Assembly (NCBI GenBank): GCA_944324285.1
Contig: CALUVR010000014.1
Location: 1 to 57,524 of the forward strand
Length of the DNA stretch: 57,524 bases
Origin: Candidatus Gastranaerophilales bacterium
GTDB taxonomy: Bacteria > Cyanobacteriota > Vampirovibrionia > Gastranaerophilales > Gastranaerophilaceae
Direction: 5' to 3'
The position numbers were made by a program, and so were the translations under genes. Shown piece by piece: positions 18,559-26,979 of the stretch. The notes beneath the pieces are model-generated. The model searched no databases. It saw nothing but the letters and a program-made list of their open reading frames with translations, and had not been told where the DNA came from. Position 1 is the stretch's first letter. Each line of letters begins with the position of its first letter.

Positions 18559-19768
18559 ATATTAAAGAAGTATTTATTCCGCCGAATGCAAAGTTGTTTG
18601 ACATAACAATAGGGGTGTCAATTTCGCGTCCCTGACCTTTTATGTAGTCAAGTTTTCCGCATTCAGGGTCAACATTATTAAGGTTAATTGTAGGGCAGAA
18701 CCATTTTTTACGCGCCATATCGACAGTCAAAACAGCTTCCACAGCGCCGCAGGCGCCGAGAGTGTGACCTGTGTAGCTTTTGAGGGAACTTGTCGGAACC
18801 GCGCGTTTAAAAATATCATAAGTTGCGTTGGTTTCGGCTAAATCCCCCTGAATTGTTGCCGTACCGTGGGCATTTATGTAACCAATGTCGTCCGGCGAAA
18901 TTCCTGCATCTTTCAGAGCAAGCGCAAGTGCTGATTTCATGGTATCGCGGTTCGGGCTTGTAATATGTGTTCCGTCGGTTGAGGTGCCAAAACCGATTAT
19001 TTCAGCATAAATCTTTGCGCCGCGTTTTTTAGCGTGCTCGTATTCTTCCAAAATCATTGTGGCAGCGCCTTCTCCTATTACAAGACCATCCCTGTCTTTA
19101 TCAAACGGAGCCGGTGTAATTTCAGGCGTCGAATTCTTCTGGCTGGTTGCATATAAAGTATCAAAAATTGCAATCTGTGTCGGGTGGAGTTCTTCGGCGC
19201 CGCCTGCTATCATAACTGTCTGATAGCCGTTTTTGATGGCTTCATAAGCTGAACCTATTCCCATAGAGCCTGATGTGCAGGCAGTTGAGGTTGTGATGAG
19301 CCGTCCTGTTGTTTTAAAGTAGAGCGAAATATTAACTGCTGTTGTCTGCGGCATCATTTTGACGTAACTGCCGGAGGTTACGCATTTAACCTCTTTATCC
19401 ACCATCATTGAATAGAAATCTATGAGGGTATCAAGAGAGCCTGTAGATGAGCCATGGCTTACGCCGGTTTCGCCGTTTGTGATAATAGCATCACCAAGTA
19501 ATCCGGCATCTTCTAAAGCTTCTTCCGCGCTCACAACGCTCATAACGCCTACTCTGCCCATTGTGCGCATAACTTTTCTTGTATAATGCGGCGGGATTAC
19601 AAAATCTTCTACAGGCGCGCCGAGGCGTGTGTTTAGCCTTGTATACTGCTCAAGTTCCGGGAGGTATTTTACGCAGTTTTTGAAGGTTAAAAGTTTTTCA
19701 AAAGCTTTTTCTCTTGTGGCGCCGAGAGGGCTTATTTGCGACATACCTGTAACAACGACTCTTTTCAT
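18542..19768 (-). CDS. Beta-ketoacyl-ACP synthase (FabF-like, ApeR position)
   Basis: Ketosynthase that condenses malonyl-ACP with a growing acyl-ACP chain. 408 residues, normal for FabF. The catalytic triad is complete: C164 (STACTSGS), H301 (NAHGTAT) and H335 (SYTGHTLG). Last gene of a four-gene minus-strand operon KS-dehydratase-KR-KS, the same order as apeO-P-Q-R in aryl-polyene clusters. The ATG overlaps the preceding stop by 4 bp. Confidence 0.88.
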   Translation of the reverse strand: MKRVVVTGMSQISPLGATREKAFEKLLTFKNCVKYLPELEQYTRLNTRLGAPVEDFVIPPHYTRKVMRTMGRVGVMSVVSAEEALEDAGLLGDAIITNGETGVSHGSSTGSLDTLIDFYSMMVDKEVKCVTSGSYVKMMPQTTAVNISLYFKTTGRLITTSTACTSGSMGIGSAYEAIKNGYQTVMIAGGAEELHPTQIAIFDTLYATSQKNSTPEITPAPFDKDRDGLVIGEGAATMILEEYEHAKKRGAKIYAEIIGFGTSTDGTHITSPNRDTMKSALALALKDAGISPDDIGYINAHGTATIQGDLAETNATYDIFKRAVPTSSLKSYTGHTLGACGAVEAVLTVDMARKKWFCPTINLNNVDPECGKLDYIKGQGREIDTPIVMSNNFAFGGINTSLIFKVHI

Positions 19769-20502
19769 AGGTAAAGTCCTCCGTTGACGGAGATTACCTG
19801 ACCTGTAATATAGGAGGAATCTTCACTCATAAGGTAATTCACAAGGCTTGCGACTTCTTCGGGTTTTCCGGCGCGCTTCATCGGGATGAGTTTTTTCATT
19901 TCATCCACCGGCAAATCTTTAATCATATCGGTTTCAATCACCCCGGGCGCAATACAGTTAACAGTAATTCCGCGTTTTGCAAGTTCTAAGCTTAATGCCT
20001 TAACAGCTCCGATAATCCCTGCTTTTGAGGCACTGTAGTTTACCTGCCCGCGGTTTCCGGCTAACCCTGAAATTGATGACATTGCAATAATTCTTCCCTT
20101 AACCCTGTTTTGAATCATTGGCATGACAACGGGTTTGAGGACATTATAAAAACCGCCGAGGTTTGTTCCGATAACGTCGTCCCACTCATCATCTTCCATT
20201 GCAGGGAAAACGTTATCTCTTGCAATTCCGGCATTCAAAACAACACCGTAATAAATTCCGTTTTTTTCTATATCTTCCGTCAGAATTTTTTTGCATTCTT
20301 CGCGGTCTTTCACGTTGAACTGTAATATTCTTGCATTCACGCCGTATGTTTCAATTTCTTTTTTAATCTCAAGCGATTTTTCCATATTTTTGTTACAGTG
20401 TAACACTATATTATATCCGTTTTTTGCAAGATATAAGGCGGAAGCTTTTCCTATTCCGCGGCTTGAACCGGTGATTAAAACCTGTTTTTCCATTACTCTC
20501 AT
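19765..20502 (-). CDS. 3-ketoacyl-ACP reductase (FabG-like, ApeQ position)
   Basis: SDR-family NADPH-dependent reductase of 3-ketoacyl-ACP. 245 residues. Cofactor loop TGSSRGIG (11-18), NAG (90-92) and the catalytic set S143, Y156, K160 (YSASK). An alternative ATG at 20493 (MEKQVLITG) gives a more usual FabG N-terminus and better Shine-Dalgarno spacing. The outer ATG overlaps the previous stop as ATGA. Within the APE-type operon it should reduce each polyene ketide unit. Confidence 0.88.
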   Translation of the reverse strand: MRVMEKQVLITGSSRGIGKASALYLAKNGYNIVLHCNKNMEKSLEIKKEIETYGVNARILQFNVKDREECKKILTEDIEKNGIYYGVVLNAGIARDNVFPAMEDDEWDDVIGTNLGGFYNVLKPVVMPMIQNRVKGRIIAMSSISGLAGNRGQVNYSASKAGIIGAVKALSLELAKRGITVNCIAPGVIETDMIKDLPVDEMKKLIPMKRAGKPEEVASLVNYLMSEDSSYITGQVISVNGGLYL

Positions 20503-20948
20503 ACTCCGTTATTCAGGAAATCAGAGGCGTTTTGGGGCTTGTAGACGTTGACCGCTGCCTTTGCGCACTCTATATCATTATTATAAATAAAACACTCAAA
20601 GGAAACAAGTTCATTGTCGCCGAAAATTTCAACCGCTTTAATTGTGTAGGTTTTTCCTTTTTCAAATTTGTCGATATTGCATTTGTAAGAGCGCGTTCCG
20701 AGGAGAAATCCGATGGATGGTTCTTCTTCACCGGATTTGAAATGAGAATAGCACCCGATTGTCTGCGCCATAAATTCAATTCCTGTAACGTAAGATATTC
20801 CGTCAAGTTCTTTATCAAAGAATACGCTGTCCTCGCGGATTGTGACTGTAGTTGTGACGCTGCCATTTTCGAGATTGATTTCTTCAATGTCGTCAATGAG
20901 TATCATCGGGTGATTATGCGGTAATATTTTTTCTAAATCGTATTTCAT
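20499..20948 (-). CDS. 3-hydroxyacyl-ACP dehydratase, hotdog fold (ApeP-like)
   Basis: 149 residues. Hotdog dehydratase related to COG4706/ApeP rather than classical FabZ. LPHNHPMILIDDI carries the catalytic His (residue 11 or 13), and GIEFMAQTIG supplies the acidic partner. It removes water from 3-hydroxyacyl-ACP to leave the conjugated double bond. A start directly after the preceding stop (AGGAAAATAA then ATG) shows tight coupling. A second dehydratase domain is fused to the ligase across the cluster. Confidence 0.82.
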   Translation of the reverse strand: MKYDLEKILPHNHPMILIDDIEEINLENGSVTTTVTIREDSVFFDKELDGISYVTGIEFMAQTIGCYSHFKSGEEEPSIGFLLGTRSYKCNIDKFEKGKTYTIKAVEIFGDNELVSFECFIYNNDIECAKAAVNVYKPQNASDFLNNGV

Positions 20949-22022
20949 TTATTTTCCTAAAATCATAACTGCGTTTGTGCCGCCAAAGCCGAAGGCATTG
21001 CACATAATATAATTGAGGCGCCCTGTGGTGTTATTTTTTTGTACAAGCTTAAGCGGCGGAAGTTTCGGGTCGTATTCGCCATCGTAAATGTGTGGGAAAG
21101 CCTGACCTTTTTCAAGCATAATGCAGCAAAGGGCTGTTTCAATTGAGGCTGACGCGCCGAGGCAGTGTCCTGTCATCGGTTTTGTGGCGCTCACCGGAAC
21201 TTTGTCTTTGAATATTTTATAAACAGCGTTTGCTTCCATTAAGTCATTTGAAACAGTACCTGTGCCGTGGAGATTTATGTAATCGATTTCCTCAGGCGTC
21301 AATCCTGCCTCCTTAAGTGCTGCTTCCATTGCGTTTGCAGCCTGCGTGCCTTCAGGGTCAGGGGTTGCAGCGTGGTAGGCGTCGGAGGTTTCGCCGATAC
21401 CGAGGATTTTTATTCCGTCCGCGGCGTCTTTTTCCACAAGAAACAACGCTGCGGCTTCTCCGATATTCATGCCTTTTCTGTTTTTGCTCAACGGAATTGA
21501 TCGTTCTTTTGATAAAACTTCCAGCGCGGTAAAACCTGCAAGCGGAAATTTTGAAATCTCATCCGTTCCGCCGACTATTGCGGCATCACAAATTCCTGCA
21601 TTGATAAGTTTTCTCGCCGTTGAGAATGCTTTTATTCCTGATGAACATGCCGTTGAGACCCCGCAGAAAAAGCCTTCCAATTTGAGGTAATCTTTTAGAA
21701 ATTCTGCCGGGTTACTCATTTTTAAGTGTTCAGGATTTTTAGTTTCTTCAAACCTGTCAATCCCTGTATTGGTGGTAGCAATTACAACACCGATTTTTTT
21801 CCGGTCGTATTTTTTTAAAAACCGGTCAAGTTCCGGCTTCATCTGATTAACACAGTGCAGAAGAAGCCTGTTGCAGCGGAGGTTATATTTGCCATCTATG
21901 ATTTCAGGGAGTTCTGCCGTAATTCTCAAATCCGGAAGCTTTCCCGCAGCACCGTTTGAGAAAATTTCTTCAAAATTTTCTCCCAGTGAACAAATTGCAC
22001 CTGTTTTTGTTATCGTAATCAT
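20949..22022 (-). CDS. Beta-ketoacyl-ACP synthase (FabB-like, ApeO position)
   Basis: 357 residues, somewhat shorter than FabB/FabF. Triad C126 (STACSSG), H252 (NLHGTGT) and H286 (KPMTGHCLG). In characterised aryl-polyene systems this synthase pairs with a chain-length factor, and such a gene sits immediately divergent here. First gene of the minus-strand operon, with a GAGGAAAA Shine-Dalgarno. Confidence 0.85.
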   Translation of the reverse strand: MITITKTGAICSLGENFEEIFSNGAAGKLPDLRITAELPEIIDGKYNLRCNRLLLHCVNQMKPELDRFLKKYDRKKIGVVIATTNTGIDRFEETKNPEHLKMSNPAEFLKDYLKLEGFFCGVSTACSSGIKAFSTARKLINAGICDAAIVGGTDEISKFPLAGFTALEVLSKERSIPLSKNRKGMNIGEAAALFLVEKDAADGIKILGIGETSDAYHAATPDPEGTQAANAMEAALKEAGLTPEEIDYINLHGTGTVSNDLMEANAVYKIFKDKVPVSATKPMTGHCLGASASIETALCCIMLEKGQAFPHIYDGEYDPKLPPLKLVQKNNTTGRLNYIMCNAFGFGGTNAVMILGK

Positions 22023-22047
22023 TTTTCCTCTGTGTTAATATAATAGC
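22023..22047. promoter_or_regulatory. 25-bp divergent intergenic region of the APE-type cluster
   Basis: Only 25 bp separate the two opposite start codons. It contains TTAATATAATAG, giving a TATAAT on the plus strand at 22039-22044 and TATTAT/TATATT on the minus strand, plus the minus-strand Shine-Dalgarno. Any -35 elements must lie inside the coding sequences. Where the promoters really are is uncertain. Confidence 0.4.
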
Positions 22048-22635
22048 ATGAACGAAGTTATTTTTGATATAAAAAAGTTTTCTTACGCCCGGGGTGATGA
22101 AATTGACGTTTCATTTATCCCTATGCTTTTAAGGCGTAAGCTGAATAAATTCGGACGTGCAGGACTTTATACGCTATATAACGCTTATGAAAACGGCACA
22201 AATCCGAACCTTGTTTTTGCCTCAAGCTACGGCGATATTGAACGCGTTGAAAAACTTATTGCGCAAAGAGAAGAGGATGGCGAAGTTTCGCCTGCAGGTT
22301 TCAGTTCATCCGTCCATAACGCGACTGTCGGGCTTTTTTCTTTGTTAGAAAAAATAAAAACAGCGTATAATTCAATCTCGGCAGGTGACAAAACTCTTTC
22401 TGCCGGATTTTTGGAGAGTATAATTTCCGGAGAATCTCTGTTTTGCTACACAGAAAGCCTCGGCGGGGTAAAAAGTATTTCAGTTTTGACAACTCCTCAA
22501 AAAGACGGTAAATTTTTATTGTGTGAAAATTCGGAAAACCTTCCGCCGCAGGACGGTTTTGAGGATTTGAAAGCTTTTTTGGAAGGTAAGACCGACCGGT
22601 TTGTCAGCGGTTTATATATGGTTAAACGAAGATGA
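22048..22635 (+). CDS. Ketosynthase-like chain-length factor (ApeC-like)
   Basis: 195 residues resembling the short, non-catalytic beta-ketoacyl-synthase-like partner of aryl-polyene clusters (PF13723 type). FSSSVHNATVGLFS matches the thiolase-fold region around the normal active-site Cys, but no Cys is present there. By analogy it forms a heterodimer with the divergent ApeO-like synthase and sets chain length. First gene of the plus-strand operon, and it overlaps the next start by 4 bp. Confidence 0.75.
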   Translation: MNEVIFDIKKFSYARGDEIDVSFIPMLLRRKLNKFGRAGLYTLYNAYENGTNPNLVFASSYGDIERVEKLIAQREEDGEVSPAGFSSSVHNATVGLFSLLEKIKTAYNSISAGDKTLSAGFLESIISGESLFCYTESLGGVKSISVLTTPQKDGKFLLCENSENLPPQDGFEDLKAFLEGKTDRFVSGLYMVKRR

Positions 22636-23360
22636 GAATTTTGAGGGCTGTTCTTGTAATACTTGAAATGACTTTTTTTGCGCTAGGCGCCATGTTTATA
22701 GGCTGCGTGCTTTTTCCTCTGCTCGGGATTTTTTATAAAGGGAGTGAGCGCAGACAAAAATTTGCAAAAATTATCCATGATTCCTGGAAATTTTTTATCG
22801 GAGTGATGGAGGGTTCAGGAGAAATCAAGGTGCATATCGACGGGAACCTCTCCGATATAAGAGGAAAAATTGTTGTGGCATCTCATCCGAGTTTGATTGA
22901 TATTATTCTTTTAATCGGGAATATGCCGCCTTCTCTTTGTCTTGCAAAAAAAAGCCTTTTAAAAAATCCGTTTATGCGAAATATTGTGAAATCACTCTAT
23001 ATAATCAATGATGTTGAACCTGAAATCTTTGAAAAATCAGCAACAGAAGCCCTAAAAGATGGATACAATATCGTAATTTTCCCGACAGGAACAAGAACCC
23101 TGCCCGGGGAGGATGTGAAATTACATAAAGGTGCAGCACAAATTGCTATTGCGGCGGGCGTTGATATAGTGCCGGTGAGGATTGAAACGGATTATCCTTT
23201 CCTTATTAAAAACCATTCCCCGTTGGATGCCGGTACAAAACCCGTGAATTACAAATTAACTGTTCTGCCTAAGATAAAATTATCGGATTTTCCGCCGGAA
23301 CTCACTGATATCAAACTCCGCAACCATATAACCGCCCGCATAAAAGAATGTATAAATTGA
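22632..23360 (+). CDS. PlsC-like acyltransferase (ApeD-like)
   Basis: Lysophospholipid acyltransferase-family enzyme, 242 residues. One N-terminal membrane helix (about 4-33), then HPSLID with H85 and D90 (HX4D), and FPTGTRT at about 150-156, equivalent to the FPEGTR substrate motif with Glu replaced by Thr. It probably attaches the polyene or a fatty acid to a lipid head. It overlaps the previous stop as ATGA. Confidence 0.82.
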   Translation: MRILRAVLVILEMTFFALGAMFIGCVLFPLLGIFYKGSERRQKFAKIIHDSWKFFIGVMEGSGEIKVHIDGNLSDIRGKIVVASHPSLIDIILLIGNMPPSLCLAKKSLLKNPFMRNIVKSLYIINDVEPEIFEKSATEALKDGYNIVIFPTGTRTLPGEDVKLHKGAAQIAIAAGVDIVPVRIETDYPFLIKNHSPLDAGTKPVNYKLTVLPKIKLSDFPPELTDIKLRNHITARIKECIN

Positions 23361-23406
23361 CTTTAATTTACACTTGGGGTATAAATTTATTAAAGGAATT
23401 AAGCAG

Positions 23407-23664
23407 ATGACTCTGGAAAACGAAATTAAAGAATTAATAATAAAATCTCTGGAACTTGAAGATATTAAGCCTTCCGATATTAAAGACGACGAGCCGCTTT
23501 TCAACGACGGATTGGGGCTTGATTCCATTGACGCTTTAGAACTCGGCATGGCTTTAAAGAAAAAATATAATGTAACACTTTCTTCCGAAAAAGAAGAAAA
23601 CAGCGAGTATTTTTATTCCGTAAAAACTATTGCGGACTTTATCAGGAGTAATAAGGTTGAGTAA
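23407..23664 (+). CDS. Acyl carrier protein (ApeE-like)
   Basis: 85 residues. Phosphopantetheine attachment site LGLDSIDALEL with Ser 40. The ATG was chosen because AAAGGA lies about 9 nt upstream. A TTG further up at 23374 would add a non-ACP-like extension. One of two ACPs in tandem, as in aryl-polyene clusters, where one carries the starter and the other the growing chain (assignment inferred). Confidence 0.85.
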   Translation: MTLENEIKELIIKSLELEDIKPSDIKDDEPLFNDGLGLDSIDALELGMALKKKYNVTLSSEKEENSEYFYSVKTIADFIRSNKVE

Positions 23665-23911
23665 GAATTTTACACACGAAGAAATTTTGAATAAATTAAC
23701 GGAAATTCTTGTTGAGGATTTTGAAATCAGCGCGGATTTGATTAACCCTGAGGCTAATCTTTTTGACGATTTGGAACTCGACAGTATTGACGCTGTTGAT
23801 CTTGCGGTTAAGCTTCAGTATTTTACCGATAAAAAAATTGCGCCGGAAAATTTCAAAAAAATCCGTACCGTCAATGATGTTGTTAATGCAATTGAAGAAT
23901 TGTTGAAATGA
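23657..23911 (+). CDS. Second acyl carrier protein (ApeF-like), TTG start
   Basis: 84 residues with ELDSIDAVDLA, attachment Ser about 43. The start is TTG at 23657, overlapping the previous stop (TTGAGTAA), with AGGAG 8 nt upstream. The divergence from the neighbouring ACP suggests different roles. Confidence 0.82.
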   Translation: MSKNFTHEEILNKLTEILVEDFEISADLINPEANLFDDLELDSIDAVDLAVKLQYFTDKKIAPENFKKIRTVNDVVNAIEELLK

Positions 23912-24312
23912 AATTGAGATTTATCCTTCCGTTTTTCTTAACGCTCTGTGTAATTTTGTTATTCCATTATACACAGTTTTTCGCGGTGAAATTCTACCCT
24001 GTAATTGCTAATTTTACGGCATTTGCAGTGTTTTTTGTGTCCTCGTTTTCTGAAGAAACCGTTATTCAAAAATTTGCAAAAATGCTTGAAGGCGGCACGC
24101 TGGATGATTTTACGAGAAACTATACCCGCAGGTTAACATATGTGTGGTGTGTTTTTTGTTTTTTGAACCTTTCTATTTCAATCGCAACGGTCTTTATGGC
24201 GGAAAAATGGTGGGCGCTTTATAACGGATTTATTTCTTATCTTGCATTAGGAACTATGTTTGCGGTTGAATATATTGTGAGAGTAGTTTTGAGGAAGAAG
24301 TATCAAAAATGA
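23908..24312 (+). CDS. Membrane protein of aryl-polyene clusters (COG4648/ApeG-like)
   Basis: 134 residues with about four membrane helices. The length and position between the ACPs and the ligase match the COG4648 membrane protein common to aryl-polyene and flexirubin clusters. Function not established. Coupled to both neighbours by ATGA overlaps. Confidence 0.72.
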   Translation: MKLRFILPFFLTLCVILLFHYTQFFAVKFYPVIANFTAFAVFFVSSFSEETVIQKFAKMLEGGTLDDFTRNYTRRLTYVWCVFCFLNLSISIATVFMAEKWWALYNGFISYLALGTMFAVEYIVRVVLRKKYQK

Positions 24313-25964
24313 TTCTTGAAAAATTTTTTACTGATAAATATGACGATTGGACGGTTTTTGTAAACCCTGATATGAAGTTCGGGGAATTCAAAAGATACGT
24401 TGCGGGGCAGACAAAGGAGTTTGAAAAATCCGAAAAAGAAAATGTTGTATTATTGTGCGAGAATTATTTTGATTTTGCGGTGAACTTTTTTGCGGCGGTT
24501 TTTGCGCGGAAAAATATTCATCTTTTGACAGATAGAACCCGTCTTTCTCTGCTGGATTTTGAATATATTCTGCCCGGGGCGCCGGAAGATATTGTTGAAG
24601 AAAATTTGGATATTTCCGGTAACAAACCCCTCCTCGAAATCAAAGATTTCGGTCCTCCCGCAAGGGGAGGACAAAGGGTAGAGGGAGAAACTTTACCGAA
24701 AATGAACAAGGATTCTTTTATAAGTCATTTTGACGCGGCGAAAATTCAGGTGAATCTTTTTACCTCAGGTTCTACAGGTGTGCCGAAAAATATTATGAAA
24801 ACTCTTTATAATTTTGAGGCTGAAGCACAGTCAGTTATTGATGAATTTAAACTTCAGGATGATTATATTATTGCCTCGACAACCTCTTCCGCACATAGTT
24901 TCGGGATGGCTTTTAATTTTATTGTGCCTTTCTTAGGCGGGTTCAAGATTAACCGTAAAAAGGTCGAATTCCCTGAGCATTTGAATATTAAAGATAAGTA
25001 TATTCTTATTTCGACCCCTTCATTTATGGAAAAACTGGCAAAATACGATTTTGAGTTTGAATATTCCCCTGAGAAGATTTTTCTTGCCGGCGCGAAAATG
25101 AAGCCCGAACTTTATGATTACTACAGCAGGTTTACGGAAGTTATCGACATCTACGGAAGCACCGAAACCGGCGACATCGGCTGGAAACAGGGCGGTGATA
25201 TTTTTAATGTTTTTGATGCTGTTGAAGTTGATGTGGCAGATGACGGAAGAATTATTGTAAAATCGGAATTTTTTCCGTCCGGCGAGATTGTTTTGAATGA
25301 CTTAATTGAAAAACTTTCTGAAAATAATTTTATTCTGAAAAAACGCTCCGATAGGATTGTGAAAATTCAGGAGAAAAGAATTTCGCTTGACGAGATGGAA
25401 AATAACTTAAAAAAACATAAATCAGTCAAAGATTGCAGATGTTTTGTGTACGATGATAAATTTTGCTGTGCGGTTGTGACTGATGATGTTGAAATTCAGT
25501 CGTCTGATTTGCGGCATTTCCTTTTGCAATTCAGTGAAATTGTTCCGAAAAAGTGGCGTATTCTGGATGAAATTCCGAAAAACATGAGCGGGAAAATTGA
25601 TACAATGAAATTAAGAAAGCTCTTCGGCGTAAATCTTTCTTATCCGTTTATTTTCTCCAGACAAACGGATGCATCGCAGGCTGATTTGGAACTGTTATTC
25701 CGCAAAAATTCCAACTTTTTTAACGGGCATTTTGACGGAATGCCTGTTCTTCCGGGGGTTGTCCAGCTTTATTACGCAAAATTTTTCGCGGAAGATATTT
25801 TCGGGCTGCAGTTGCCGCATAACGAATTTAAAAGGGTGAAATTTTCTAACATAATGCAGCCGGACACGCGTTTTAGGCTGAAACTTTTAAACAAAGAAAA
25901 ATCCGTTGAATTTACCTACATGGCGGATGACAAAGTTTATTCATCGGGTATATTTGTAAAATAA
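24309..25964 (+). CDS. Acyl-AMP ligase fused to hotdog dehydratase (ApeH-ApeI type)
   Basis: 551 residues. The adenylating domain has FTSGSTGVPK (151-160), YGSTETGDIGWK and RSDRIVKIQEKRI. It should activate the aryl acid starter and load it onto an ACP. Residues about 465-551 are a hotdog dehydratase domain with NGHFDGMPVLPGVVQL. Residues about 105-131 (KPLLEIKDFGPPARGGQRVE and on) look like an in-frame insertion: the DNA is palindromic and resembles the intergenic repeats (see 24625-24700). Confidence 0.83.
   Translation: MILEKFFTDKYDDWTVFVNPDMKFGEFKRYVAGQTKEFEKSEKENVVLLCENYFDFAVNFFAAVFARKNIHLLTDRTRLSLLDFEYILPGAPEDIVEENLDISGNKPLLEIKDFGPPARGGQRVEGETLPKMNKDSFISHFDAAKIQVNLFTSGSTGVPKNIMKTLYNFEAEAQSVIDEFKLQDDYIIASTTSSAHSFGMAFNFIVPFLGGFKINRKKVEFPEHLNIKDKYILISTPSFMEKLAKYDFEFEYSPEKIFLAGAKMKPELYDYYSRFTEVIDIYGSTETGDIGWKQGGDIFNVFDAVEVDVADDGRIIVKSEFFPSGEIVLNDLIEKLSENNFILKKRSDRIVKIQEKRISLDEMENNLKKHKSVKDCRCFVYDDKFCCAVVTDDVEIQSSDLRHFLLQFSEIVPKKWRILDEIPKNMSGKIDTMKLRKLFGVNLSYPFIFSRQTDASQADLELLFRKNSNFFNGHFDGMPVLPGVVQLYYAKFFAEDIFGLQLPHNEFKRVKFSNIMQPDTRFRLKLLNKEKSVEFTYMADDKVYSSGIFVK
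24625..24700 (+). repeat. In-frame palindromic insertion in the ligase gene
   Basis: CGAAATC...GATTTCG and GGTCCTCCCGCAAGGGGAGG hairpins, then AAAGGGTAGAGGGAG. The layout (CCTCCC/GGGAGG hairpin followed by GGGTAG-rich tail) matches intergenic copies such as 49639-49674. The frame stays open and adds about 27 residues. Confidence 0.6.
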
Positions 25965-26019
25965 ACGCACTTGAAATTTTAAAGCTGGTGCGCAGGAGCA
26001 AAAATCAGAGGTATTAAAA

Positions 26020-26433
26020 ATGATTGTTGAATCAGAAAGTTTTATAAAAGTTCAGTTTTACGATTTGGATCCGATGAATGTGGTCTGGCACGGAAATTAT
26101 ATCAAGTATATGGAGACCGCCCGATGTGATTTGCTTTCTAAAATCGGCTATGATTACGACGATATGAGAGCCGACGGCGTTGCATATCCTGTTGCGACTA
26201 TGGAAGTTAAATTCATAAAACCATGTGTGTTTAACCAGAATTTGCGGGTTGTAACATCTGTTGAAGAAATTGAACCGTGTCTTATGATTAGATATACTAT
26301 TTTTGATGCGGATACGGGCGAAAAACTTTTCAAGGCAAAGACAATGCAGATTTGTGTTGATGTGAATACGAATGAAAGTATTTATTCAGCGCCGGAACGT
26401 TTGAAAGAAAAGCTTGCTTGTTGTAATCTTTAA
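26020..26433 (+). CDS. 4HBT-type thioesterase (ApeK-like)
   Basis: 137 residues, YbgC/4-hydroxybenzoyl-CoA thioesterase fold. The motif VQFYDLDPMNVVWHGNY places catalytic Asp at D17. It likely releases or edits acyl-ACP in the polyene pathway. A 55-bp gap with AGAGGT Shine-Dalgarno separates it from the ligase. Confidence 0.82.
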   Translation: MIVESESFIKVQFYDLDPMNVVWHGNYIKYMETARCDLLSKIGYDYDDMRADGVAYPVATMEVKFIKPCVFNQNLRVVTSVEEIEPCLMIRYTIFDADTGEKLFKAKTMQICVDVNTNESIYSAPERLKEKLACCNL

Positions 26434-26435
26434 TT

Positions 26436-26960
26436 ATGAAGAAAATTTTTTTAGTATTTTTTATGACTCTAACCGGAGGTTGTGTATGGGCGCAGGATGC
26501 AATTTTTCAACATCCCGTGACTCCCGATAAGGTTGCTGTCCCTGAATACGGTATGGTTAATTGTAAATTCTCACAGGAAAAAACTATTCCGAATTCAACG
26601 TCAGGTTTGAAATCCGGTGGAAATTTTCAATTTAATCCCGCAAAAGGCGTAACATTTGAAACCCTTTATCCTATTAAAACAACAACTTCTTATACGTCAG
26701 ATGAGAATAAACGTATAAGCGATATTATAATTTCCGTGACCAAAAAAGATTACAGCTGGCTGAATAAAAATTTTGACCTTTATTATGTGAAAAACGGAGC
26801 TTCGTGGCGGCTTGCGCTGAAGCCTAAAAAATCTAATAAAGCCGCGGGTGTACTGGATTCCGTGATAATTGCAGGCAGCCATTACATTAACAAAATTGAT
26901 ATTAATACATTAAAAAGCGGGAGTACGAAAATTAACTTTACGGAATGCCGCGTTCCGTAA
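26436..26960 (+). CDS. LolA-like periplasmic carrier
   Basis: 174 residues with a signal peptide (MKKIFLVFFMTLTGGCVWAQ). The mature part is consistent with an outer-membrane lipoprotein carrier (LolA) fold: antiparallel strands such as FSQEKTIPNSTSG and VTFETLYPIKTTTSY. LolA-like genes are standard in aryl-polyene clusters and probably carry the product across the periplasm. It starts 2 bp after the previous stop. Confidence 0.72.
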   Translation: MKKIFLVFFMTLTGGCVWAQDAIFQHPVTPDKVAVPEYGMVNCKFSQEKTIPNSTSGLKSGGNFQFNPAKGVTFETLYPIKTTTSYTSDENKRISDIIISVTKKDYSWLNKNFDLYYVKNGASWRLALKPKKSNKAAGVLDSVIIAGSHYINKIDINTLKSGSTKINFTECRVP

Positions 26961-26979
26961 AAATTATTTATAGGGAAGT

